Shown here: piece by piece, positions 1 to 6,437 of the stretch | Layout of the letters: each line of letters begins with the position of its first letter | Numbering within the stretch: the first letter of the stretch is position 1 | Source of the DNA: an archaeon | GTDB taxonomy: Archaea > Thermoproteota > Bathyarchaeia > TCS64 | Assembly: GCA_020444005.1 (NCBI GenBank) | Contig: JAHLLU010000109.1 | Span: forward strand, 1 to 6,989 | DNA: 6,989 nucleotides | Reading direction: 5' to 3' | Made by a program: the position numbers and the translations under genes | The notes under the pieces: model-generated | The model's database searches: none | Seen by the model: only the letters and a program-made list of their open reading frames with translations | What the model was told of the DNA's origin: nothing

Positions 1-227
1 GAGACATTGATACTTCAAGAGGCCCAGCATCTGTCACCAACTTCAGGATAGATGATGGCACAGGTGAAGCACGTGTCAGTCTCTGGCGTGAACACGCCGA
101 GAAAGCAATGGATTTGACCGCTGGAGCCGAGGTCAAGCTAGAGTACATGAATGTACGTGAGCCCTTCGACGGAATAATTCAGGTAAGCAGCGGTTCTTTC
201 ACAAAAATAGTTGTTGAAAAAGAATAG
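1..227 (+). CDS. OB-fold single-stranded nucleic-acid-binding protein (RPA/SSB-like), C-terminal part
   Basis: This is a 5'-truncated reading frame entering from the left edge (first full codon at 3, TAG stop at 225-227), giving 74 residues. The visible segment has the pattern of an OB-fold of the RPA/archaeal SSB type: a strand with VTNFRIDDGTGEARVSLW, in which the DDGTGE turn is followed by a strand ending in Trp, then a helix-like stretch (REHAEKAMDL), a 'TAGAEVKLEY' strand, and a final 'GIIQVSSGSFTKIVVEKE' strand that closes the barrel. Proteins of this family bind single-stranded DNA during replication, recombination and repair; some bind RNA. The number of OB domains and the start lie outside the window, so single-OB SSB and multi-OB RPA cannot be told apart. 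It converges on the aminotransferase gene with only 6 bases between the two stop codons. The fold call is fairly secure; the exact function is inferred. Confidence 0.8.
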   Translation, partial: DIDTSRGPASVTNFRIDDGTGEARVSLWREHAEKAMDLTAGAEVKLEYMNVREPFDGIIQVSSGSFTKIVVEKE

Positions 228-233
228 TTGAGG

Positions 234-1565
234 CTAAGCTGCCTCTACCTTACTGAGAGCTTTCTCGAATATTTCGAGGCTTGGCTCTAGTAGGTCTCTT
301 GTTATGGTTAGTGGTGGCATCCATCTGATGACGTTGACGCCGCAGTTTACGATAGCGAGTCCGTTTCTAAAGCACTCCATCATAATCTCCTCTGTTGCCT
401 TGGGGGCGACTTCCTTAGAGTCCTTGTCTTTTACGATCTCTACGCCGACCATCAACCCGATTCCACGTACATCACCGATCATCGGATGAGTCTCCATCAT
501 CTCCTCAAGCCGCTTCTTGATGTAGTTACCTTGCTCAGTAGCGTTATCAAGCAGCTTCTCTGTCTTGATGATGTCCAGTACCGCCATGGCTGCCGCGCAA
601 CTTACCGGGTTTCCGCCGAAAGTTGAGGCGTGGCTTCCCGGAGTCCAGTCCTGTATCTCGGCTTTGCTAGCCATTACTCCAAGTGGTAGTCCTGCTGCGA
701 TTCCTTTGGCAGTGGTTACTATGTCTGGTTTGACTCCGAAGTGTTCGATGGCGAACCATTTTCCTGTTCTGCCTACGCCTGACTGTACCTCGTCTACCGC
801 GAAGAGTATGCCGTACTCGTCCAGTAGCTTCTTGAGTTTCTTGAAGTAACCCATTGGTGGCACAACGTAGCCGCCTTCTCCCTGTATGGGCTCGGCTAAG
901 AGCATTGATACCTCTTCTGGGGCTACATACTTGTGGAATAAATATTCATCAATGTAGTCAACGCATGCATAACCACAGCTTGGACACTCTAGATTGAATG
1001 GGCATCTGTAGCAGTATGGGTAGAAGATGTGTTCAACTCCGGGGATAAGTGGGCTGAACTTACGCCTCTGATAGGGCTTGGATGCCGTAAGGCTAACCGC
1101 GCCCATGGTTCTACCGTGGAAACTGCCGATATATGCTAGGTATCCTTGTCTTTCAGTGTGCCAGCGGCTTGCCTTCATGGCTGCCTCGATGGCTTCCGCT
1201 CCACTGTTACCGTAGAATATCTTCTTGTCTCCCTCGATTGGAAGAACCTTGCTTAACTCTTCTCCGAGGTCAACATAGTCCTCATAGAAGAAGTCAGTGT
1301 AGCTGTAGTGAATGAACTTGTCAACTTGATCCTTGATGGCTTTCTTGAGCTTGGGGTGTCCATGCCCTACGCTACAGACTGCGAGCCCCGCGTTCATGTC
1401 TATGAACTCGTTTCCATCAACATCCTTGACGATGTTTCCTTGTGCGCTCTCCACTACAAGCGGGTAAGCCCTTCCGAAGCTCGGTGAAATAACAGCCGCG
1501 TCCCTTTCGACAACCTTTTTTGCCTTAGGTCCGGGCGGTGTAACCTTGATTTTTGGATATGTCAT
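234..1565 (-). CDS. Class III PLP-dependent aminotransferase (archaeal GABA/ornithine aminotransferase-like)
   Basis: The 443-residue protein is a full-length fold-type I, class III aminotransferase (usual length 400-450). Visible family motifs are the N-terminal DVDGNEFIDMNAGLAV (48-63), phosphate-binding NSGAEA (120-125), SFHGRT (148-153) with the aromatic that stacks on PLP, AEPIQGEGG (224-232), VDEVQSGVGRTG (257-268) with Asp258 for the pyridine nitrogen, the Schiff-base Lys287 in TTAKGIAAGLPLG, STFGGNP (314-320), and Arg414 as probable substrate-carboxylate binder. An insert holds five cysteines (185, 188, 194, 197, 201), including two CxxC pairs. The closest style I recognise is the archaeal '4-aminobutyrate aminotransferase' group. 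That group also contains thermococcal ornithine aminotransferases and amino-acid racemases, so the substrate, and even transamination versus racemisation, stays open. ATG at 1563-1565 has no convincing Shine-Dalgarno sequence but a TATA-like element upstream. The protein is probably cytoplasmic; it has no signal peptide or membrane segment. Confidence 0.93.
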   Translation of the reverse strand: MTYPKIKVTPPGPKAKKVVERDAAVISPSFGRAYPLVVESAQGNIVKDVDGNEFIDMNAGLAVCSVGHGHPKLKKAIKDQVDKFIHYSYTDFFYEDYVDLGEELSKVLPIEGDKKIFYGNSGAEAIEAAMKASRWHTERQGYLAYIGSFHGRTMGAVSLTASKPYQRRKFSPLIPGVEHIFYPYCYRCPFNLECPSCGYACVDYIDEYLFHKYVAPEEVSMLLAEPIQGEGGYVVPPMGYFKKLKKLLDEYGILFAVDEVQSGVGRTGKWFAIEHFGVKPDIVTTAKGIAAGLPLGVMASKAEIQDWTPGSHASTFGGNPVSCAAAMAVLDIIKTEKLLDNATEQGNYIKKRLEEMMETHPMIGDVRGIGLMVGVEIVKDKDSKEVAPKATEEIMMECFRNGLAIVNCGVNVIRWMPPLTITRDLLEPSLEIFEKALSKVEAA

Positions 1566-1600
1566 CCTGTTTAACCTTCGTCTGAATGGTTGCGGCGTGG

Positions 1601-1610
1601 GTTTAAAAAA
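1601..1610 (-). promoter_or_regulatory. Putative TATA box of the aminotransferase gene, overlapping a T-run after alba
   Basis: On the minus strand this reads TTTTTTAAAC, starting 4 bases beyond the alba stop codon and centred about 40 bases before the aminotransferase ATG. A start site 25-27 bases downstream would give a leader of roughly 14 bases, in keeping with the missing Shine-Dalgarno sequence. The six T residues could also serve as the oligo-T terminator of the alba transcript, so one element may do both jobs. The call rests on base composition and spacing only. Confidence 0.5.
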
Positions 1611-1614
1611 CTGA

Positions 1615-1899
1615 TTAATTGGGAGAAATTATAATCTCTATAGTAGATACATGCGCCTGATTGCCGTCGGTACGGGTTAATATATCGGTACCCGTTTCAG
1701 CGTGTACTACTTTTAAACCGGGTAAAAAGACTCTACGAAGCAGTCCAACGGTATCAGCAGCCTTGTTGATGTGTTTTCCGCGCGCTCGAAGTTTCACTGT
1801 TTCGGCGCCTTCATTGAACAATGTGAGGCATGCTACGACGTAGTTCATTATCGGTTTGTTGCCCATGATTACTAGGTTCGGCTTTGGTTTTGTTGACAT
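1615..1899 (-). CDS. albA: DNA/RNA-binding protein Alba
   Basis: The 94-residue protein matches Alba over its whole length (family 85-100). Alba dimers coat DNA and RNA and shape archaeal chromatin. Recognisable segments are NLVIMGNKPIMNYVVACL (8-25), the TLFNEGAETVKLRARGKHI region (26-44) with basic Arg38, Arg40 and Lys42, the AADTVGLLRR helix followed by FLPG with Phe58 (matching Sulfolobus Alba Phe60, which mediates dimer-dimer contacts), and the C-terminal RTDGNQAHVSTIEIII strand. Lys15 corresponds to Sulfolobus Alba Lys17. The residue matching the acetylated Lys16 is Asn14 here, by comparison from memory. The gene has a good AGGAG upstream of its ATG and follows Sec61-beta by 49 bases without an obvious promoter, so co-transcription with it is likely. 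Confidence 0.96.
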   Translation of the reverse strand: MSTKPKPNLVIMGNKPIMNYVVACLTLFNEGAETVKLRARGKHINKAADTVGLLRRVFLPGLKVVHAETGTDILTRTDGNQAHVSTIEIIISPN

Positions 1900-1910
1900 T
1901 GAGTGGCAGT

Positions 1911-1915
1911 CTCCT
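1911..1915 (-). promoter_or_regulatory. Shine-Dalgarno sequence of alba
   Basis: AGGAG on the minus strand, with 11 bases between it and the alba ATG. The spacing is slightly long but equals that of the GGGP synthase site in this window. It supports the start at 1899 and translation from within a longer transcript. Confidence 0.65.
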
Positions 1916-1948
1916 GTGATTTAGGGGATAGAGAGCCATTCGAGTCTA

Positions 1949-2122
1949 TTAGATTGGGAAGAATATTCTCGCTGCTACGACTGTAACAATGAGTAATACT
2001 GCTGCTCCAACTACAAACTCTGGTGGTATCTTTACGCCGTTGGTCTCGTCTTGGAAGAACCTCATCAAACCGGCGCTACTCTGGGGCATTCCTACACTCT
2101 GTTTCTTTTTCTTACTACTCAT
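1949..2122 (-). CDS. Preprotein translocase subunit Sec61-beta (SecG family, archaeal)
   Basis: The 57-residue protein is the small third subunit of the SecYE-beta translocon, a tail-anchored membrane protein. It has the typical layout: a Lys-rich N-terminus (MSSKKKKQS), a MPQSSAGLMRFFQDE segment matching the family signature (roughly PxSxAGLxRFF), a short linker with KIPPEFVV, and one C-terminal membrane segment of about 20 hydrophobic residues (36-55) ending ARIFFPI. I chose the ATG at 2120-2122 because family members usually begin directly with the basic stretch. An in-frame GTG at 2132-2134 would add only MRTT. Neither start has a Shine-Dalgarno sequence, whereas an AT-rich element at 2151-2159 could be a promoter giving a very short leader. 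It lies between the DP2 gene (48-base gap) and alba (49-base gap). The function is well supported by signature and topology. Confidence 0.93.
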   Translation of the reverse strand: MSSKKKKQSVGMPQSSAGLMRFFQDETNGVKIPPEFVVGAAVLLIVTVVAARIFFPI

Positions 2123-2150
2123 TGTTGTTCGCACAGACTACTCAGGAGTC

Positions 2151-2159
2151 AAATAATAA
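2151..2159 (-). promoter_or_regulatory. Putative TATA box of the sec61beta-alba unit
   Basis: The minus strand reads TTATTATTT, preceded by the purine-rich AAGAAAGG that resembles a BRE. It lies just after the DP2 stop codon. A start site about 25 bases downstream would fall a few bases before the Sec61-beta ATG at 2122, giving a nearly leaderless transcript. This agrees with the missing Shine-Dalgarno sequence. The evidence is pattern and spacing only. Confidence 0.45.
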
Positions 2160-2170
2160 CCTTTCTTGAC

Positions 2171-5100
2171 CTAGTCTTTGGTTTTCGGCTTCATGAAATC
2201 GGTGAGGTTGAACTGGTTATGAGTCTCCTCGGGTTCTTCCTCCCAGAATAAAGAATCAATCTCCTCCTCCACGAGTCTTATCCTGTCTTCATAATATTCT
2301 CCGAGATCGTACTTATCGATCAGGTCTTTTGCGGGGGTTAGATATTTCTCAATACCGCCTTTATGTACGGTTTGTAGTATTGGGCCTCCACAGCGGTCAC
2401 AGACGCCTTTCAATGGTGGGCGTCGATATTTTTTGTTGCACTTGGTGCATCTGAATCCTTGTCGCGTGAATGCTCTGAGGTTTCCAACGATGTCTTTCAT
2501 GAAGTGGCTGTTCAGTATCTTGAGGCCGACTATTTTTCCCTCTACCGCGCGCAGTTTCTTGGTGAGGTCTAGTTGGCTTTCAAGCTTGTCAATCATTGAT
2601 GGAAGCTCGTTGTAGGCTCCATGATGGCTTCCTAGATTGATATTAGTGCACTCATGGGTATATTTTGTACCTGTATACTGCGCAGGGGTTCCAAGTCTTC
2701 CACCTAAGGTATCTACTAGTGGTCCGAACTCGTTGGGTTTGGCGCCACGCATACTCATATCGTAGAACTCAGGTGGGTATCTATCGATGACGTCTACGTT
2801 GTGGCTTTCCTTGTCTACTTCTCCCGGGTTCAGGTTGGGGATAACGAATAACGGTGCATCCATCAATCCTCCGCTCTGTTCAGGAAGATATGATCGACTG
2901 AAGTTTAGCAATGGATCAAGAACTAGCATCACCGCGTCCTCGTCGCCATCACAGTTACGGCGTTTCGCTGCGTGCCAATACGGGTGGGCGTAGCAGTTTC
3001 GTACCGTTGTCCATCCTATGAGGCGTCCTACTATTGCTGCACTTGTGTGAGGCGCCATTCCGAGTACTATTTCTCCTATGAGGTCGTCTCGTGTTTCCTT
3101 GTTGTAGACTGGGTCCATCTTGTAGAAGTCTCGTATCTCGTCGTCGAGGAATTTTGTTACTTTGAGAAGGTAGTCTCCGCAGTCTTCTGGGAGAACAATG
3201 TCTTGTACTAAGAGTTCTAGCATTTGGTCTCCTTTGGTCAGTGGATCACCGTTCATGTCGTACTTGTATCCGAGTTTTACGAGTTTCTCGACTGATGTAC
3301 CTACCTCGTTTGGCGTGAAATGCGTGAGCGGGATGTCCGTTAGATCGTATCTGAGGGTGCCGTCCTTGAAGACACTAAGGTCGTAGCGTGCTCTGAGTAT
3401 TCCTTTGGCTAGATGCTCTGGTATTCGCTGCTCGTTCATGAGGCGTTTTACGCATTTTATCTTGGGTGGGATCTGTCCATCAATATAGCTACGCGCTTTT
3501 TCAAGTTCCACACGGAGGTCAAGCTCAACCCATGTATACGCAACTGTGTCTATGTTGCATCTGGGGCATGTCTCGGCGTCTGTCTTGGTCTTACAACGTG
3601 GACACATACGCTGTATCACTGTCTGGCTTCCACAGTTACTGCATATTGGCGTGGTTGCCTCGTATCCGCACTGTGGACACTGAAGGTTTACTAATTCTAC
3701 TTTGAGTTTGTCGCCTCTTTTCGGGCGCGTGATGTCTCGTTGAGGTCCACCAGCGTTTCCCACAGGGAAGAGGCTGTGGATATATGGGTTCATTTTACGT
3801 TCTTTTGCTTTCTCTGGGCGACCCATTCTGGCTCCCACGTGAACGTATGCTTTTTCTCTTACTGTGAATCCAGCCCATGTGTTTACTTGTTCGAGTGGTT
3901 TTTCTTCTTCAGATTCAACATATCTGTGGTCAAGCGCTAGACATTTTTCTACGACTGGTTCAAGGGACTCTAAGTAGATTTTTCCCTTGGACACCTTGTG
4001 AGGAATCAACAGGAGTTCAAGGGTGTTTTTCTCCTCTCTTGTTAATGATATTCCATTTTCCCGAGTGTCCCATTGTTCTGCGAGGCTGTTTCTCAGTGTC
4101 AGCAGTTCTTGGAGACTGACTTTTGACCACTCAAACGTGTATCTTGGATGTATTGGTGTGTCGAGTTTTGCGATTTGGAGTGCTTCCTCTGGACTAGGAG
4201 GCTCCATTAGATTTTCCAGCAGCTGATTTATTCTATCAATATGTATTCCCGTTAATTCTTCAACTGTTTTTTCGCCTACATCCTTGATGCTGTGGAGGAG
4301 ATCAAATCTCCACTGGTCTTCATCGTATCCTGCTGGACGGAGTGGTTGATTAAATTGTATGAAGTCACCTGCGTTGAAGAGTATGTCTCCGTTGAAGAGT
4401 ATGCGTTCAACTTGATCATATGTCTTCCACGCCTGTTCCTCGTTCTCAACTCTAATTACTGTACCATTCTTTAGTCGTACAACGGGTGGTTCAATACTGT
4501 CTACGGGGCATACTGCAGCTGATTTACCGGGTAACTCTACTCTGAGCTGGAGCCCGGTGTTCATGAATTTGTTGAGTGTTATCATTGTAGCTGGATGAAT
4601 ACCACATGCTGCTAGTCCTGTTGTTCTTGCTCTTCCATATCTTAGTCTAAATCCGCCTTCTGCGTTTGGGAAACCAAACACTGGTCTTCCAACAATTATC
4701 TCTTCCATAAACTGGGCTGTAGGCTTCTTTTTCTCCCCGTTTTCCTCTGTTTTCTTCTGCCCCATCTTGTTGAGCCATTCCCATCCCTCAATTCCTATTT
4801 TTTCACAAATACCAATTAATTTACGGGCACGCCCAACCACGCCATCTACTACGACGATAAGTGCTCCGCCCCTGAGCCTGTTGGTCTCTATTCCTGTTAC
4901 ATCTCTATAGTTAGAAACCTCGTAAGGGTCTGTGCTAACACCTGTAGGCTCAACTGGTAGCGCCTTCATAGCGATCTCAAGGTCTTCATCAGTCACGTGA
5001 TACTGGAAACGTCGTACAGTCCGTTCATAGAGTCTGACTTCTTCAATGAACCTGTTAACAGTGTCCTCGCTGGGTTGCCATTTATCAAGGTTCAGTGCTC

Positions 5101-5608
5101 TACGTACAACATCTGCAATTACCAGTGTTAATGCTTGGGCGGTTCCGCCCGCTGGCCTGATGGGTCCAGCGAGATATACTGATAGGAATTGGGTTCGGTC
5201 TGGGTTTTGTTTGATTTTGATTTCTGGTATTCCCTCAATGGGCGCTATTGTTACGCCTTCGGTCATTATAGCTAGGGCTGTTCTGATGGCTTGATCTGCG
5301 GCTTTTTGCTTTTCCATTACACCGAATCTGCCTAAGGCAATCTCTCGTGCTATCTTGAAACTCATCTCACGGCGGTCAAGTTCAACAAGCTCCCTCATTC
5401 GTTCAGTGATGCCTGGGGGTCCGATGAGTTTCTCGATTCTTTCAGCAATATCTTTGGTGATTTTAGCGTCTACCTCGAGGCTTGCATCCAGTCCTTTTGA
5501 TCTTGCCTCTTCTGCCACCTTGTAGAGGTTGTTCAGTTTATTCTCTAGCTCTGTGAAGTATTCTTTGTAATGTGGAGGCATCTCAACGTCGATCAAGTTT
5601 GGGCTCAC
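2171..5608 (-). CDS. polC: DNA polymerase D (family D, Pol II) large catalytic subunit DP2
   Basis: The 1145-residue protein is the polymerase subunit of the archaeal replicase PolD, which works with the exonuclease subunit DP1 (not in this window). Landmarks in order: a helical N-terminus containing MPPHYKEYFTELE; YLAGPIRPAGGTAQA (145-159); RLRYGRARTTGLAACGIHPA (321-340); NPYIHSLFPVGNAGGPQRDI (607-626); two four-Cys zinc ribbons (644/647/656/659 and 669/672/681/684); the double-psi beta-barrel active site AKRRNCDGDEDA with Asn885, Asp887 and Asp889 matching the catalytic N-x-D-x-D of Pyrococcus DP2; YTGTKYTHECTNINLGSHHGA (978-998); a C-terminal zinc motif (1054/1057/1070/1073); and a PCNA-binding-like QFNLTDFM (1132-1139). 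The length is normal and no intein interrupts it. The start taken is GTG at 5606-5608 without a Shine-Dalgarno sequence. ATG at 5579-5581 (Met10) is a real alternative. The gap from GGGP synthase is 82 bases and holds a TATA-like element, so it is probably its own transcription unit. Confidence 0.98.
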   Translation of the reverse strand: MSPNLIDVEMPPHYKEYFTELENKLNNLYKVAEEARSKGLDASLEVDAKITKDIAERIEKLIGPPGITERMRELVELDRREMSFKIAREIALGRFGVMEKQKAADQAIRTALAIMTEGVTIAPIEGIPEIKIKQNPDRTQFLSVYLAGPIRPAGGTAQALTLVIADVVRRALNLDKWQPSEDTVNRFIEEVRLYERTVRRFQYHVTDEDLEIAMKALPVEPTGVSTDPYEVSNYRDVTGIETNRLRGGALIVVVDGVVGRARKLIGICEKIGIEGWEWLNKMGQKKTEENGEKKKPTAQFMEEIIVGRPVFGFPNAEGGFRLRYGRARTTGLAACGIHPATMITLNKFMNTGLQLRVELPGKSAAVCPVDSIEPPVVRLKNGTVIRVENEEQAWKTYDQVERILFNGDILFNAGDFIQFNQPLRPAGYDEDQWRFDLLHSIKDVGEKTVEELTGIHIDRINQLLENLMEPPSPEEALQIAKLDTPIHPRYTFEWSKVSLQELLTLRNSLAEQWDTRENGISLTREEKNTLELLLIPHKVSKGKIYLESLEPVVEKCLALDHRYVESEEEKPLEQVNTWAGFTVREKAYVHVGARMGRPEKAKERKMNPYIHSLFPVGNAGGPQRDITRPKRGDKLKVELVNLQCPQCGYEATTPICSNCGSQTVIQRMCPRCKTKTDAETCPRCNIDTVAYTWVELDLRVELEKARSYIDGQIPPKIKCVKRLMNEQRIPEHLAKGILRARYDLSVFKDGTLRYDLTDIPLTHFTPNEVGTSVEKLVKLGYKYDMNGDPLTKGDQMLELLVQDIVLPEDCGDYLLKVTKFLDDEIRDFYKMDPVYNKETRDDLIGEIVLGMAPHTSAAIVGRLIGWTTVRNCYAHPYWHAAKRRNCDGDEDAVMLVLDPLLNFSRSYLPEQSGGLMDAPLFVIPNLNPGEVDKESHNVDVIDRYPPEFYDMSMRGAKPNEFGPLVDTLGGRLGTPAQYTGTKYTHECTNINLGSHHGAYNELPSMIDKLESQLDLTKKLRAVEGKIVGLKILNSHFMKDIVGNLRAFTRQGFRCTKCNKKYRRPPLKGVCDRCGGPILQTVHKGGIEKYLTPAKDLIDKYDLGEYYEDRIRLVEEEIDSLFWEEEPEETHNQFNLTDFMKPKTKD

Positions 5609-5655
5609 CGGATTTCTAACTGAAACCTAGCGCCTTAGAATATGCAGCTAAGGGC

Positions 5656-5661
5656 TTTAAA
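5656..5661 (-). promoter_or_regulatory. Putative TATA box of the DP2 gene
   Basis: The minus strand reads AGTTTAAAGC around this site, about 50 bases before the GTG start of DP2. Transcription starting some 26 bases downstream would leave a leader of roughly 24 bases to the GTG, or about 51 to the alternative ATG. The element is short and unremarkable, so support is modest. Confidence 0.35.
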
Positions 5662-5673
5662 CTGTACCCTACT

Positions 5674-5690
5674 AAAAATTAGCTAGAAAA
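5674..5690 (-). terminator. Putative oligo-T terminator after GGGP synthase
   Basis: Directly downstream of the GGGP synthase TAG, the minus strand carries TTTTCTAGCTAATTTTT, two T-runs without a stable hairpin. Archaeal RNA polymerase terminates at such oligo-T tracts. This would separate the nadE-elf1-GGGPS unit from the DP2 unit. The inference is from composition only. Confidence 0.4.
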
Positions 5691-6437
5691 CTAGTTTGAG
5701 ATAGCGTCAACTATCTCCCTGATACGTTTCTCGACCTCGGACTCTTCCTCTACCAAGGTTCCAGTTACGATAGCGCTTGCTCCAGCCATCTTAGCAGCCA
5801 ATGCTGCCTTGGGGTTTCGGATTCCTCCACCCACAATTACTGGTATATCTACGTATTTCACTACTGCACCTACCATTGTTGGTGGGATTGGCTCAGGTGC
5901 GCCGCTTCCAGCCTCAAGATAGACGAATCTCATGCCCAAGGTCTCGGCGGCGAGACTGTATCCTACTGCAAGTTTGGGGTGTTTGAAGCTGATTGGGCGT
6001 GCATATCCTACGTATCCAGCCACACAGCCTTCTCCTGTGATAATATATCCCATTGGGATGGCTTCTAGTTTGTTTTGTTTTACTATTGGAGCTGATAACA
6101 TTTGAGCGTCTATGAAGTAGTATGGGTTTTGGCTGTTGAGAAGTGACATAAACCAGACGGCATCAGCGTACTTGCTTACTCCCATGGGTCCATTTGGGAA
6201 TAGAATGACCGGTATTTTTACCGCTTGTTTAATTTTTTGAATTGCTTCATCTAGGTCCGATTGAGATGCGAGAGTTGATCCACCGACCATAATAGCAGTT
6301 GTACCACCTTTTTCGGCTTCAGCAGCTATCTTGGCGCAGTCGTATCCTGATGATTTATCTGGATCAACTAATGTGAAGTGTATTGTTCCTTTCTTTTTAA
6401 TTTGGTCTAGGAGATATTGTTCAGTTTTCCCTGTCAT
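5691..6437 (-). CDS. Geranylgeranylglyceryl phosphate synthase (GGGP synthase)
   Basis: This TIM-barrel prenyltransferase of 248 residues belongs to the GGGPS/PcrB family. It joins sn-glycerol-1-phosphate to geranylgeranyl diphosphate, the first committed ether bond of archaeal membrane lipids. Visible motifs are FTLVDPDK (21-28) with Asp25 near the Mg/diphosphate site, VGGST (51-55), VILFPNGP (77-84), YLEAGSGA (173-180) and the phosphate-binding VGGGIRNPKAA (202-212) with TGTLVE (225-230). The length and motif style fit the larger archaeal (group II) enzymes rather than bacterial PcrB; this subgroup is my inference. The ATG overlaps the elf1 stop in an ATGA, and GAGGAG lies 11 bases upstream inside elf1, so the two genes are very probably translationally coupled. 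A T-rich tract follows the stop codon. The enzyme acts in the cytoplasm or at the membrane surface. Confidence 0.97.
   Translation of the reverse strand: MTGKTEQYLLDQIKKKGTIHFTLVDPDKSSGYDCAKIAAEAEKGGTTAIMVGGSTLASQSDLDEAIQKIKQAVKIPVILFPNGPMGVSKYADAVWFMSLLNSQNPYYFIDAQMLSAPIVKQNKLEAIPMGYIITGEGCVAGYVGYARPISFKHPKLAVGYSLAAETLGMRFVYLEAGSGAPEPIPPTMVGAVVKYVDIPVIVGGGIRNPKAALAAKMAGASAIVTGTLVEEESEVEKRIREIVDAISN

Noticed and set aside
1133..1315. A 60-codon + strand open frame inside the aminotransferase gene.
   Set aside because: It is antisense to conserved PLP-binding motifs and its translation has no family resemblance.
2139..2173. Possible readthrough of the DP2 TAG stop (pyrrolysine or extension).
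   Set aside because: The frame continues for only about ten codons before another TAG, and four of the eight genes here end in TAG, so it is an ordinary stop codon.
2972..4226. Several + strand open frames of 60-95 codons opposite the DP2 gene.
   Set aside because: They lie wholly antisense to a conserved polymerase, carry low-complexity Ser/Cys/Leu-rich or aromatic-rich translations, and have no ribosome binding site or recognisable domain.
4373..4403. A 13-base direct repeat (gttgaagagtatg) with 18-base period inside the DP2 gene.
   Set aside because: It encodes the in-frame hexad repeat ILFNGD-ILFNAG, which lies in a segment that is naturally repetitive in DP2 proteins; two copies in coding frame do not suggest a separate element.
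5683..5694. Inverted repeat ctag-aaaa-ctag next to the GGGP synthase stop codon.
   Set aside because: Arms of four self-complementary bases are too short for a stable hairpin or a convincing operator; the T-run is a better explanation as terminator.
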